DNA from: VRUE01 sp963762205
Lineage (GTDB): Bacteria > Actinomycetota > Thermoleophilia > Solirubrobacterales > 70-9
Direction of reading: 5' to 3'
DNA length: 64,000 nucleotides
Assembly (NCBI GenBank): GCA_963762205.1
Contig: CAVXJZ010000003.1
Coordinates: forward strand, 558,001-622,000
The notes beneath the pieces were generated by a model, which ran no database searches, had not been told where the DNA came from, and saw nothing but the letters and a program-made list of their open reading frames with translations. The translations under genes and the position numbers were made by a program. Of this stretch, positions 16,391-25,111 are shown piece by piece; position 1 is the first letter of the stretch; the number at the start of each line of letters is the position of its first letter.

Positions 16391-16434
16391 TCTACGAAAC
16401 CGAAGGTCACAGGTTCGAATCTGTCGGGCGCGCT
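16391..16434 (+). repeat. tRNA-Arg 3'-half copy
   Basis: Matches the tRNA-Arg(ACG) gene from the anticodon loop (tctacgaaaccgaagg) to the 3' end plus flanking gct, with one C missing in the T stem (gaatctg instead of gaatcctg). The 5' half is absent. Bases 16221-16390 show no gene. Confidence 0.8.
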
Positions 16435-16577
16435 TCCGCCCAGAGGCGGAAAAAACTCTATAATGCGAATAAAGGCCCAACCGCCTGTTAGCCGGGGCAC
16501 AGCCGGTGTGGCGCGCAACGGCTCACGCCTGCGGCGACCAGCGCCCAAATATCGGGCGGATCCCCGGAATTGATGTA

Positions 16578-16740
16578 GATTGCGCCGCCCGACTTTCGCC
16601 CAACAGCGAGGCCGGAGCAGCAAAGCGACGATGCGCTCGAGTCGATGATCGAGCAGCTCAAGCAGCTCGGCGAGCTCAAAGACCAGGGCATCCTCACCGC
16701 GGAGGAGTTCGCCGCCCAGAAGGCCAAGCTGCTCGGTTGA
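16578..16740 (+). pseudogene. C-terminal SHOCT domain without its upstream protein
   Basis: In a frame opened by a TAG near 16575 the sequence reads up to a perfect SHOCT motif (MIEQLKQLGELKDQGILTAE, then EFAAQKAKLLG) and stops at 16738-16740. SHOCT is a short C-terminal oligomerisation domain normally attached to a larger N-terminal part. Here only an ATG at 16645 (31 residues) is available. I read this as the tail of a gene whose 5' part was replaced when the tRNA-bounded segment to its left arrived. Confidence 0.5.
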
Positions 16741-16763
16741 GCGCGAACGAGAGGAACACCCCG

Positions 16764-19124
16764 ATGAACGCAGAGAAGAGCAACGGCCCCCGGATCTCCG
16801 TCGACATCCGGGACTCTGAGCCCGACTGGTCTCCGTACCTGGCTCCGAAAGCGCCCGAGGGCGCGCCGAACGTGCTGTTGCTCTGCTGGGACGACATCGG
16901 CTACGGCACGATGGACGTCTTCGGCGGCCCGGTCGAGACGCCCAACATGCGGCGCATCGCGGAGATGGGCGTTCGCTACTCCAACTTCCACACGACCGCG
17001 CTCTGCTCGCCGACCCGCTCCTCGCTCTTGACCGGGCGCAACGCGACCTCCAACGGGATGGCGACGATCGCCGAGTTCAGCTCCGGCTTCCCCGGGATCT
17101 CGACCCGGATCCCGTTCGAGAACGGGTTCATCTCCGAGGTGCTGGGCGAGCGCGGCTACAACACCTACTGCGTGGGCAAGTGGCACCTGACGCCGGGCGA
17201 GGAGGCGACGATGGCCTCCTACAAGGGCCGCTGGCCGTTGGGCCGGGGGTTCGAACGCTTCTACGGCTTCCTCGGTGGCGAGTCCAACAGCTGGTACCCC
17301 GACCTCGTCCACGACAACCACCAGGTCGACCCGCCCGCCACTCCGGAGGAGGGCTACCACCTCTCCAAGGATCTCTCCGACCGGGCGATCGAGTTCATCC
17401 GCGACGCCAAAGCCGTCGATCCCGACAAGCCCTTCTTCATGTACCTGGCCTCGCAGGCCGGCCACGCGCCGCACCATGTCGCGGCCGAGTGGGCCGACAA
17501 GTACAAGGGCAAATTCGACCACGGCTACGAGGCGATCCGCGAGGAGATCCTCGCCCGCCAGATCGAGATGGGCCTGCTGCCCGAGGGCACCGAGCTGTCG
17601 CCGATCAACCCCCACGGCGAGCCCGAGCGGACCGGCCCCGACGGCAAACCGTGGCCCGGCCTGGACACGGTCCGGCCCTGGGATTCCCTGAGCGAGGACG
17701 AGCAGCGTCTCTTCTGCCGCATGGCCGAGGTCTTCGCCGGCTACATCTCCTACACCGACGACCAGCTCGGTCGGGTCCTCGACTACCTGGAGGACTCGGG
17801 CCAGCTCGACAACACGCTGGTGGTCGTCGTCTCCGACAACGGCGCCAGCGGCGAGGGCGGGCCGAACGGGACCTTCAACGAGTGGCGCTTCTTCAACGGC
17901 ATCGTGGACTCGACCGAGCTGACGCTGGACCACATCGACGAGCTCGGCAGCCCGGCCTCCTACAACCACTACAACACCGGCTGGGCCTGGGCCTTCGACA
18001 CGCCGTTCCCGTACTGGAAGCGGTGGGCCGGCTACGAGGGTGGCGTCGCCGACATGTGCCTGCTCTCCTGGCCGGCGAAGATCGAGCCGCAGCCGGATCC
18101 GCGCGGGCAGTACGTCCACGCCGTCGACATCGTGCCGACGATCTACGAGCTGCTCGACATCGAGCCGCCGGAGACGATCAACGGCTACCCGCAGAGCCCG
18201 ATCGAGGGGGAGAGCTTCGCCGCCTCGATCGCCGACCGCGCGGCCGCCTCGAAGGAGACGCAGTTCTACGCGATGCTGGGTCAGCGCTCGATCTACCACC
18301 AGGGCTGGCTGGCCTGCACGGTGCATCCGCCGCTGAGCGGCTGGGGGCGCTACGAGGAGGACGAGTGGGAGCTGTACCACCTCGAGGAGGACCGCGCGCA
18401 GGCGAAGAACCTGGCGGCCGAGGAGCCGCGGCGCCTGGAGGAGCTGAAGAACCTCTGGTTCTACAACGCCGGCCTCAACAACGGGCTGCCGCTCGACGAC
18501 CGCACCGCGCTCGAACAGGTGCTCGCCGAGCGCCCCCACGCGGCGGAGCCGCGCGAGCGCTACGAGTACTACCCGGACACCGCCGACGTGCCCGAGTCCG
18601 GCGCCGTGCGGATCAACGGTCGCTCGTACACGATCGCGGTCGGCGTCGAGGTCGAGTCAGCCGAGGCGGAGGGCGTCCTGTTCGCCCACGGCGGCGTCGC
18701 CGGCGGCCACAGCCTCTACGTGAAGGACGGCCGCCTCCGCTACGCCTTCAACTGGGTCGGCACCCACCTGCAGGAGATCGTCGCCGAGGCGCCGCTCGCA
18801 ACCGGTCGCCAGGTCCTCACCGCCGAGTTCACGCTGAAGGGAAAAAGCGAGGACCCGGCGATGCCGGGCTTCGCCGGCACGCTCGACCTCTACGTCGACG
18901 GCAGCCAGGTCGGCAGCGGCGAGATCGTCACCCAGCCGGGCGCGTTCTGCCTGGTCGGCGACGGGCTCTGCGTCGGCCGCGACAGCGCCTCGCCGGTGAC
19001 TCCCGACTACACGGCTCCGTTCCGCTTCACCGGAGGGACGATCGAGAAGGCGGTCGTCGACGTCTCCGGCCAGCGCTTCGTCGACCACGAGGCCGAGGTC
19101 CGCGGCTGGTTCATGATCGACTGA
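16764..19124 (+). CDS. Arylsulfatase-type sulfatase
   Basis: 786 residues, intact. The metal-binding start WDDIGYG (D43, D44) and the formylglycine motif CSPTRSSLLTGR (Cys 81) mark a type I sulfatase, in which C81 must be oxidised to formylglycine. Further family signs are GKWHLTPG, a VVVVSDNGASGEGG loop and GYEGGVADM. The C-terminal 190 residues form a beta-rich domain (LFAHGGVAGGHSLYVKDGRL) common in large arylsulfatases. Start ATG 16764 with gagagga upstream; an upstream extension of the open frame has no family match. The activating enzyme is encoded convergently 9 bp away. No signal peptide, so activity is probably cytoplasmic. Confidence 0.9.
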   Translation: MNAEKSNGPRISVDIRDSEPDWSPYLAPKAPEGAPNVLLLCWDDIGYGTMDVFGGPVETPNMRRIAEMGVRYSNFHTTALCSPTRSSLLTGRNATSNGMATIAEFSSGFPGISTRIPFENGFISEVLGERGYNTYCVGKWHLTPGEEATMASYKGRWPLGRGFERFYGFLGGESNSWYPDLVHDNHQVDPPATPEEGYHLSKDLSDRAIEFIRDAKAVDPDKPFFMYLASQAGHAPHHVAAEWADKYKGKFDHGYEAIREEILARQIEMGLLPEGTELSPINPHGEPERTGPDGKPWPGLDTVRPWDSLSEDEQRLFCRMAEVFAGYISYTDDQLGRVLDYLEDSGQLDNTLVVVVSDNGASGEGGPNGTFNEWRFFNGIVDSTELTLDHIDELGSPASYNHYNTGWAWAFDTPFPYWKRWAGYEGGVADMCLLSWPAKIEPQPDPRGQYVHAVDIVPTIYELLDIEPPETINGYPQSPIEGESFAASIADRAAASKETQFYAMLGQRSIYHQGWLACTVHPPLSGWGRYEEDEWELYHLEEDRAQAKNLAAEEPRRLEELKNLWFYNAGLNNGLPLDDRTALEQVLAERPHAAEPRERYEYYPDTADVPESGAVRINGRSYTIAVGVEVESAEAEGVLFAHGGVAGGHSLYVKDGRLRYAFNWVGTHLQEIVAEAPLATGRQVLTAEFTLKGKSEDPAMPGFAGTLDLYVDGSQVGSGEIVTQPGAFCLVGDGLCVGRDSASPVTPDYTAPFRFTGGTIEKAVVDVSGQRFVDHEAEVRGWFMID

Positions 19125-19133
19125 GCCGGGCGG

Positions 19134-20002
19134 TCAGCCGAGGCTGCCGGCGATGCGGAAGCCGAGGTTGCCGGTCGAGGCGTCGGGACCGTTGGAGCTG
19201 CGGGAGTCGACCCGGTAGCGGTTGCAGTAGGAGGCGTGACAGAGGTAGGAGCCGCCGCGCATCACCCGCATCGTGCCGCGCTCGGGGCCGCGCGGGTTCT
19301 CGCGGGGGCTGTGCGCGTAGTAGCCCGGGTCGAACCAGTCGGCGGTCCATTCCCAGACGTTGCCGGTCATCTCGCGCAGCCCGAAGCCGTTGGCGGGGAA
19401 GCTGCCGGTCGGCGCCGTCCCCGCATAGCCGTCCGCGCAGCTGTTGCGGCCGGGGAAGGTCCCTGGAAGACGTTCATCCGGTGCTCGCCGCCGGGCTCGA
19501 GCTCTTCCCCCCAGGGGAAGCGGCAGCCCTCGATCCCGCCGCGGGCCGCGTACTCCCACTCCGCCTCGGTGGGCAGGCGGGCACCGGCCCAGGCGCAGAA
19601 GGCCTGCGCGTCGTTCCAGGAGACGTGGGTGACGGGGTGCTCGGTGCGGTCCTCCCAGCTGCTGTGGGGGCCCTCCGGGTGGGACCAGTCGGCGCCCTCT
19701 ACCTGGCGCCACCAGGGAGCCGCCGCGACCGCGGCGGTGTCTGGGAAGTCCGCCGGCAGCAGGCCGGCGAAGACGAACGACCAACCGAAGCTCTCCGCCT
19801 CGGTCCGGTGGCCGGTCGCCGCGACGAAGGCGGCGAACTGCCGGTTGGTGACCGCTCGCCGGCCGATCGAGAAGGGCGAGAGCTCCACCTCGTGGGCCGG
19901 GCCCTCGCCGTCGGCGGGGTAGCCATAGCTGCCGTCGGTTCCCATCCTGAAAACGCCCCCGGGCAGATCGACCAGATCCGCTGCCAGGGGTTCGCCACTC
20001 AT
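19134..20002 (-). CDS. Formylglycine-generating enzyme (SUMF1/FGE), frameshift near 19463
   Basis: The enzyme converts the sulfatase active-site Cys to formylglycine. N-terminal half: VDLPGGVFRMGTDGSYG, TNRQFAAFV, HPVTHVSWNDAQAFCAWAGA, LPTEAEWEYAARGG. C-terminal half, one frame over: TGNVWEWTADW, RVMRGGSYLCHASYCNRYR, NLGFRIAG. The two cysteines in SYLCHASYC match the copper-binding pair of active FGE. Adding one base near 19463 joins MNVFQG to FPGRNSCADGYAG. The start ATG overlaps the TGA of the DUF2254 gene upstream. It is convergent with the sulfatase, its evident substrate. Confidence 0.85.
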
Positions 20003-21318
20003 GCGCTTCCCCGCTCGCCACCGCCGTGCGGCCGGTGCCGTTCGCCGGCGGAGCCGAGGCCCTGGCGATCGGGAGACGCGGCGGAGAGGCGGTCGCCGCG
20101 GTCGGTGAAGGCCCGGTCGGCGCTCGCGTCGACCAGCTCCAGCTCGGCGTCGATCGCGGCGCGGCGCCGCTCGGGCACGGCCTCGCGCAGGTCCTCGAGC
20201 AGCGCCCGCAGCCGTCTCGTCACCTGGACCGAGCCCTCGCCGAACTGACGGGTCTCGTCGATCGCCAGGCTGAGGAAGTCCTCCCACGAGGGCACCGGGT
20301 ATCGCAGCCTCACCTCGCCGGCCTCGTCGCGGCCGAGGCCCGGCGCCAGCCGGCGCCCGCCGATCTGGCGCAGCAGCAGCTCGATCTGGTCGAGCGCCTG
20401 GATCGCGGTGGTCGGGTCGTTGACGCCGGGGGAGAGGGCCTTGGCCGAGATGTCGGCCAGCAGGCGAAAGGCGAAGGCCGGGTCCTGTCGCATCGTGCGC
20501 TCGTCGCCGACGGCGACGGAGCTCTGCAGCCAGCCGTCCTCGATCGCGCCGGGGTCCCCGCTCACCAGGAAGAGGGGCGAGCCGGTCGCGAGCAGGTCGC
20601 CGACCCGCGGCACCAGCTCGATCGTGCAACCCGCTGCGCGGGCGCGCTCGATCAGCCCCTCGGTGTCGATGCTCTGAAGCACCCCGGGCTCGCCGCTGTG
20701 GACGACGGTCCGGGCGGGCTCGGTCCGCTCAGGCCGGGCCTCCTCTTCGCCCTCACCGGCCGGCTCGGGATAGACGCGGTCGACCACGCGGCGCGCGTCG
20801 CGGCCGAGCTCGGTGAGGACGGCCGCGACCCGCAGGCCCTGGGTCGTGCGGCTGATCAGCCGCAGGAACATGATCATGCTCAGCAACAGCAGCAGCAGGG
20901 CGATCGAGATCGAGTTGCTGGGGACGAATTCCTGGTCAGAGGCGGTGCCGACCACCCGCAGCACCAGGAGCGCGTAGATGAAGGTCGCCATGAAGATGCC
21001 GAGCGAGACCTTCGTCGTCGGGTCGCGGAGGAAGCGGCGCAGCATTCGCGGCGAGAACTGGCTGGAGCCGAACTGGACCGCGAGCAGGAGGATCGAGAAG
21101 ACGAAACCGGTGAAGGTGATCATGCCGCCGGCGAGCGCCCCCAGCACCGACCGCCCGGCTTCGGCTCCGAACGAGACGCCGATCGTGGTGTTGACGCTTT
21201 CGTCGACGTCCGGGAGCACGATCCCCATCGCGATCGCCAGGGCGGCGAACAGGGCAGGGACTATCCAGAGGCTGTTGCGAACGTACTCGTAGATGCGCCA
21301 GCGGGTGCGCCACGACAT
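19999..21318 (-). CDS. DUF2254 membrane protein
   Basis: 439 residues from MSWRTRWRIYEYVRNSLWIV. Four transmembrane segments in the N-terminal half (WIVPALFAALAIAMGIVLP, GMITFTGFVFSILLLAVQF, VSLGIFMATFIYALLVLRVV, SIALLLLLLSMIMFLRLI) are followed by a soluble half containing DISAKALSPGVNDPTTAIQA, a stretch characteristic of DUF2254. Function unknown. The gene ends in an ATGA overlap with the FGE gene, so the two are translated together; whether the protein takes part in sulfatase maturation is not known. A longer start at 21427-21429 is possible but has no hydrophobic or family support. Confidence 0.75.
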   Translation of the reverse strand: MSWRTRWRIYEYVRNSLWIVPALFAALAIAMGIVLPDVDESVNTTIGVSFGAEAGRSVLGALAGGMITFTGFVFSILLLAVQFGSSQFSPRMLRRFLRDPTTKVSLGIFMATFIYALLVLRVVGTASDQEFVPSNSISIALLLLLLSMIMFLRLISRTTQGLRVAAVLTELGRDARRVVDRVYPEPAGEGEEEARPERTEPARTVVHSGEPGVLQSIDTEGLIERARAAGCTIELVPRVGDLLATGSPLFLVSGDPGAIEDGWLQSSVAVGDERTMRQDPAFAFRLLADISAKALSPGVNDPTTAIQALDQIELLLRQIGGRRLAPGLGRDEAGEVRLRYPVPSWEDFLSLAIDETRQFGEGSVQVTRRLRALLEDLREAVPERRRAAIDAELELVDASADRAFTDRGDRLSAASPDRQGLGSAGERHRPHGGGERGSA

Positions 21319-21403
21319 CGCCAGCAGCGTAGCCGGGCGCCCCTGCGGCCGCCTCACCCTTCGGGTGAGGCGAGCCGGAACACTTCCTCGTAGGCTGCCC
21401 GCC

Positions 21404-21748
21404 ATGAGTACCAACCGACCCGCGAGCACGATGGCGGCCGGCTCTACGGCAACCGCTTCCTCGTCGAAGACGCCCCCGACGGCCCGTTCCCCGGAAGGGC
21501 ATGGCGGCGCTGGACGCGATGCGCCTGGTCGGCCTGGAACTGGAGCTGGAGGGCGACCCCAACCGCAACCTGGCGACCTTCGTCACCACCGGGAGGTGAC
21601 GGTGCTGCGGGCTCTGTTAAGCAGACCTTCAGCCGCGAGCAGGTCGACCGCCTCGCCGACGACATCGACACCGAGCGCGAGAGCTCGAGAAAGGGGCTGC
21701 GCCCACCCCGACGAGCGCCAGAAGATGAAGGCCAACCCGGGCTACTAG
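21404..21748 (+). pseudogene. Glutamate decarboxylase remnant (ends joined, middle lost)
   Basis: In shifting frames the first 190 bp encode a glutamate-decarboxylase-like N-terminus: RLYGNRFLVEDAPDG, then MAALDAMRLVGLELELEGDP followed by NRNLATFVTT. The next 140 bp encode what looks like the extreme C-terminus (KQTFSREQVDRLADDIDTER and DERQKMKANPGY, stop 21746-21748). A real enzyme has about 460 residues; the PLP lysine and nearly the whole catalytic domain are missing, and there are at least three frame changes. The N-terminal assignment is firmer than the C-terminal one. Confidence 0.45.
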
Positions 21749-21757
21749 GTCAGGTCG

Positions 21758-22165
21758 ATGTCAGGCCGATTGGGGAAGCTCAACTGGACGGTCGCCGTCG
21801 CCTTCACGCTCGGCGGCTCACTCTTCGCCATCGGCGCCTGGGTCGCCCAGGTCGGTTCGGGCCAGGCGGTGACCAGCGCCTCGATCTACCTGGCCGGCGG
21901 CGTGTTCTTCAGCACCGGCGGCTACGGCTCGGTGCTGCAGGCGATCAACGAACCGGCCGGCGCCGGAGCCCGGTGGCGGTGGTGGTCGTACCGGCCGATG
22001 GAGCTCGGCTGGCTGGCCGCCTTCGTGCTCTTCTGCGGGACCCTGGCCTTCGGCATCAGCCTTGTCTCCGCCTTCATCGAAGGGCTCAGCAGAAGGGTAA
22101 GAAGGCCTTGTACGGCCCTTGCCAGCAAGGGCCAGAGCCGCGAAGCCACCACGATTTCGCTCTGA
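21758..22165 (+). CDS. Small membrane protein, YrhK-like
   Basis: The product is 135 residues. Three hydrophobic segments (VAVAFTLGGSLFAIGAWVA, ASIYLAGGVFFSTGGYGSVL, WLAAFVLFCGTLAFGISLVS) resemble YrhK-type proteins. The last 30 residues (RRVRRPCTALASKGQSREA) do not look like a membrane protein, so the gene may be truncated or frame-shifted near 22090. It starts ten bases after the glutamate decarboxylase remnant. Function unknown. Bases 22166-22283 hold nothing recognisable. Confidence 0.45.
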   Translation: MSGRLGKLNWTVAVAFTLGGSLFAIGAWVAQVGSGQAVTSASIYLAGGVFFSTGGYGSVLQAINEPAGAGARWRWWSYRPMELGWLAAFVLFCGTLAFGISLVSAFIEGLSRRVRRPCTALASKGQSREATTISL

Positions 22166-22283
22166 CGAGCTCCCTCGCTTGCCTCGTCGGCTGTGCGGAG
22201 ATTAAACCTCGCCTTTCAGGCTCGTGCAGCTCTTCCCTGATCCTCTCTCTGTCGTGGCTCGTGGCGCCTTCCCATCTGGTCCC

Positions 22284-23048
22284 TCAGCTTCCCGCCAGGG
22301 CGCCTCCGTACACCTGCCAGGCTAGGGCGCTCTTCGCCACCAGGCTGAGCACGATGTAGGCCTTCTCCGCGAATAGCGGGTCGGCCCAGCGCCCGATCCG
22401 CCGGTACTGGAGCCACATGTTGACGGGGAACGTGGCGAACAGCAGCAGCAGCGTCACGAAGATCGCGAAGACGAAGCCGGGGACGTCGCCGGTCTCGCTC
22501 TGGGAGACGGCGAGCTGGAGGGAGATGGCGATCCACGGCACCACGCCGGCCACGCATCCGTAAACGAAAGGGCGCCAGTCGACGCGCTCGCGCCCCACGT
22601 TGACCCGCTCCATCGCCAACCCGAAAAAGATCATCGCGGCGTTTGCCCCGAACAGCGCGATCAGCGCCGGGCCATCGCGTATCCCTGCGAGCATCGCGAT
22701 CAGAACGACCATCAGGGAGGCGCTGAGCGCGTACTCCCACCATCGCGCAGGGTTGATCCCAAGCGAGACCTGGCGCTGGTACCAGCGCCGTGCCCAGCTC
22801 CCCACGGATAGGTGGTCCACCGCCGCGAGCAGGAGAAAGACGGCCACGGCGATGTCGATTCGCAGATCGAAGAGGCCAGCCGGGCCGCCGTACTGCCCGG
22901 CCCCGGGCGGACCGGTCAGGTAGGTGACCGTCACCGGAAGGGAGGCTGCGGCGCCAAGCGCCAGAATCACGATCGCCTGGGCGAGGTGCGCCGTGCCGAC
23001 GGCGAGGTTCCAGCGTTGAAGCCCGACGAAGCCGTGAGTGCGGCTCAT
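22284..23048 (-). CDS. Heliorhodopsin
   Basis: 254 residues, seven hydrophobic helices. The signature of heliorhodopsins is complete: H21 in helix A (GTAHLAQA), H79 in AAVDHLSVG, the counter-ion E105 in NPARWWEYALSASLM, LIALFGANAAM, the PWIAI turn and the retinal Schiff-base lysine K239 in LSLVAKSALAWQVYGG. Spacings fit the type protein within two residues. Heliorhodopsins bind all-trans retinal, sit inverted relative to type I rhodopsins and have a slow photocycle; they are thought to be light sensors. Start ATG 23046-23048 with AAAGGGGGAA upstream. No retinal-forming dioxygenase is in the window. Confidence 0.92.
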   Translation of the reverse strand: MSRTHGFVGLQRWNLAVGTAHLAQAIVILALGAAASLPVTVTYLTGPPGAGQYGGPAGLFDLRIDIAVAVFLLLAAVDHLSVGSWARRWYQRQVSLGINPARWWEYALSASLMVVLIAMLAGIRDGPALIALFGANAAMIFFGLAMERVNVGRERVDWRPFVYGCVAGVVPWIAISLQLAVSQSETGDVPGFVFAIFVTLLLLFATFPVNMWLQYRRIGRWADPLFAEKAYIVLSLVAKSALAWQVYGGALAGS

Positions 23049-23178
23049 GTACTCGTTCCCCCTTTCCGTTAGTGATCCTCGCAGCTAGATGCAGGTTGCT
23101 CTCCTTCCGGGGTCGGCAGATGAGAGCGCGTCGCCAAGAGCCCATGGGCAACGAGAGCAATCCCGGCTCGTTCTGTCC

Positions 23179-23207
23179 GCCCCGATTGCGCCCTTCCGAG
23201 AAGGGCG
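23179..23207 (+). repeat. Dispersed repeat, copy D (first 30 bp only)
   Basis: Contains cgccccgattgcg and the perfect hairpin cgccctt-ccgag-aagggcg (23189-23207), the head of the repeat seen at 11463, 12489 and 25112. What follows (gagacccgcggcttc) is unrelated. The 300 bp between the heliorhodopsin and the next gene (23049-23348) hold nothing else that I recognise. Confidence 0.6.
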
Positions 23208-23348
23208 AGACCCGCGGCTTCCGCGCCGCTTCCGCTTCGGCCCGTTCAACCTTTCCCCACCCCGCTGGCCAGGCCTGTTCGCGTAACCCTCAACGCTCAG
23301 AGGGCCCGCGCCGGCGGAGCGGGCGGAGGGATGAGGCTGGGAGCGGTG

Positions 23349-24974
23349 TCAGGCGCCCGCGCTGTGGCGAAGCAGGCGTCCGGCGAGGCGCCGACCCTTG
23401 GCCTCGCCGCTAACCACGCGCGCGCAATTCCACCCCGGCACGCCCATCACGCCGCCGCCTGGATGCGTCCCCGACCCGCACAGATACACACCCTCGATCG
23501 GGGTCCGATAGTCGGCATATCCGAAGATCGGACGGAGCATGAAGCTCTGGTCGGGCGTCATCTCACCCTGCATGATGTTGCCGCCGAGGAGGCCGAAGCG
23601 CGCCTCCAGGTCCGGCGGGGCGAGCACCTCGATGTGCTCGACGAGGCTCTCGAGGCCCGGCATAACCCCTGCGAGAGTTTCCACGACCCGGCGGCCGAAC
23701 GCCTCGCGCTCGTCGTCCCATGTTCCCTCGGCGAGCGTGTAGGGCGCGTATTGAACGAAGGCGAGCATCAGCTGCTTGCCATCCGGGGCTAGTCCGGCCT
23801 CGTGAACCGTCGGGAAGACGGTCTCGACGTACGGGTATTGCGAGGGCCTGCCGTACTTCGCGTCGTCCCATGCCTGCTCCAGATACTCGATCGAGGGCGC
23901 GATCGCGACCAGGCCGCGGTGGGGATCGCCGGGCACTGGCCCATCCCAGCCGACGATCGGCGGCAGCTCGCGCAGGGCGAGGTTGACCTTCACCGATCCC
24001 GATCTTGAGCGGAACCTGCCGACGTCGGCGACGACCTGCTCGGGGAGGTGCTCATCGCCGATCAAGTCGCGATAGGTCGTGACAGGGTGCAGATTGGAGA
24101 CGACGCGGCGGGCGGGGATCGTCTGTCCATCTGCGAGCTCGACCCCCACCGCCCTGCCGTCGCGGACCACGACCCTCTGCACCGGTGAGTCGACGCGGAT
24201 CTCGGCCCCTGCCGAGCGCGCCGCCGCGGCGAGGGCGTCGCTGAGACCGCCCATGCCGCCATGGACCCAGGCCCAGGCGCCGGGATGGCCGTCGACCTCG
24301 CCGATCCAGTGGTGCATGAGCACGTATGCGGAGCCGGGACTCATTGGGCCGCCCCAGGCGCCGACCATTGACTGAGTTGCAAGCGCCGCCTTCACCCGAT
24401 CGTCCTCGAACCACTCGTCCAGAAAGTCCGCAGCCGAGAGCGTGAACAGGCGCACCGTGTCGGCGATGTCCCGGCCTCTCCAGCGGCGAAGACGAGCCCC
24501 GAGCGCAAGCCAGCGGGGCAGGTCAGCGAGCGTGAGATTCGGCGGAATCGTGAACTGGAGGTCCCGGAGCAATCGCGCCATCCGATCGAAGTACCGGTCG
24601 AACTCGACATAAGCCTGCGCATCGCGACGGGAGAAGCGCGCGATCGACGCGGCGTCACGCTCGACATCCCCCCAGAGCGTCAGGACGCTTCCATCCGGGA
24701 AGGGCACGTAGTAATCGGGGGAGATGATCGACGTGCGATAGCCGTGGCTGCGTAGATCGAGGGCACGCTCGATGGCCGGCGGCAGAAGGCTGACTACGTA
24801 TGAAGCGCTTGAAACTGCGTATCCGGGCCAGGGCTCCTCGGTCACCGCGGCCCCACCGACGACCTCCCGGCGCTCGAGCACGAGCACATCCGATCCGGCC
24901 CGCGCGAGCGACGCCGCGCAGACCAGCCCGTTATGACCGGCGCCCACGACTATCACCTCGCGTGGCCGCATCAC
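23349..24974 (-). CDS. FAD-dependent oxidoreductase of the phytoene desaturase/PYROXD2 type
   Basis: 541 residues, intact. N-terminal dinucleotide fold VIVVGAGHNGLVCAASLARA with LERREVVGGAAVTEE, and C-terminal FAD contact YLCGSGTHPGGGVMGVPG, the layout of carotenoid desaturase-like amine oxidase superfamily proteins. The middle resembles PYROXD2-like members whose substrates are unknown rather than true CrtI enzymes. It lies upstream of and on the same strand as the heliorhodopsin gene, but 300 bp and a repeat separate them, so a role in making its chromophore is only a guess. Start ATG 24972-24974. Confidence 0.75.
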   Translation of the reverse strand: MMRPREVIVVGAGHNGLVCAASLARAGSDVLVLERREVVGGAAVTEEPWPGYAVSSASYVVSLLPPAIERALDLRSHGYRTSIISPDYYVPFPDGSVLTLWGDVERDAASIARFSRRDAQAYVEFDRYFDRMARLLRDLQFTIPPNLTLADLPRWLALGARLRRWRGRDIADTVRLFTLSAADFLDEWFEDDRVKAALATQSMVGAWGGPMSPGSAYVLMHHWIGEVDGHPGAWAWVHGGMGGLSDALAAAARSAGAEIRVDSPVQRVVVRDGRAVGVELADGQTIPARRVVSNLHPVTTYRDLIGDEHLPEQVVADVGRFRSRSGSVKVNLALRELPPIVGWDGPVPGDPHRGLVAIAPSIEYLEQAWDDAKYGRPSQYPYVETVFPTVHEAGLAPDGKQLMLAFVQYAPYTLAEGTWDDEREAFGRRVVETLAGVMPGLESLVEHIEVLAPPDLEARFGLLGGNIMQGEMTPDQSFMLRPIFGYADYRTPIEGVYLCGSGTHPGGGVMGVPGWNCARVVSGEAKGRRLAGRLLRHSAGA

Positions 24975-25111
24975 GGCTGCTAGCCGGTCGAGGTTCCCGA
25001 CGCGCGCCGGATCGGTGGAGACGGGCGTGACCCCGAGGATGTCGGCAGGGGCATGATCAGCAGACTACTGCTGGCCTGGGGAGTTACCGCCCTTGGAGTC
25101 GCTGGGCGATC

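Noticed and set aside
17180..20248. Open frame of 1022 codons overlapping the sulfatase.
   Set aside because: Arg/Pro-rich composition, no domain, and it overlaps a well-supported sulfatase and FGE; an effect of high GC third positions.
23349..24974. Carotenoid desaturase (crtI) as a firm name for the oxidoreductase.
   Set aside because: The FAD motifs fit the superfamily, but the middle part resembles PYROXD2-like proteins and no other carotenoid genes are nearby.
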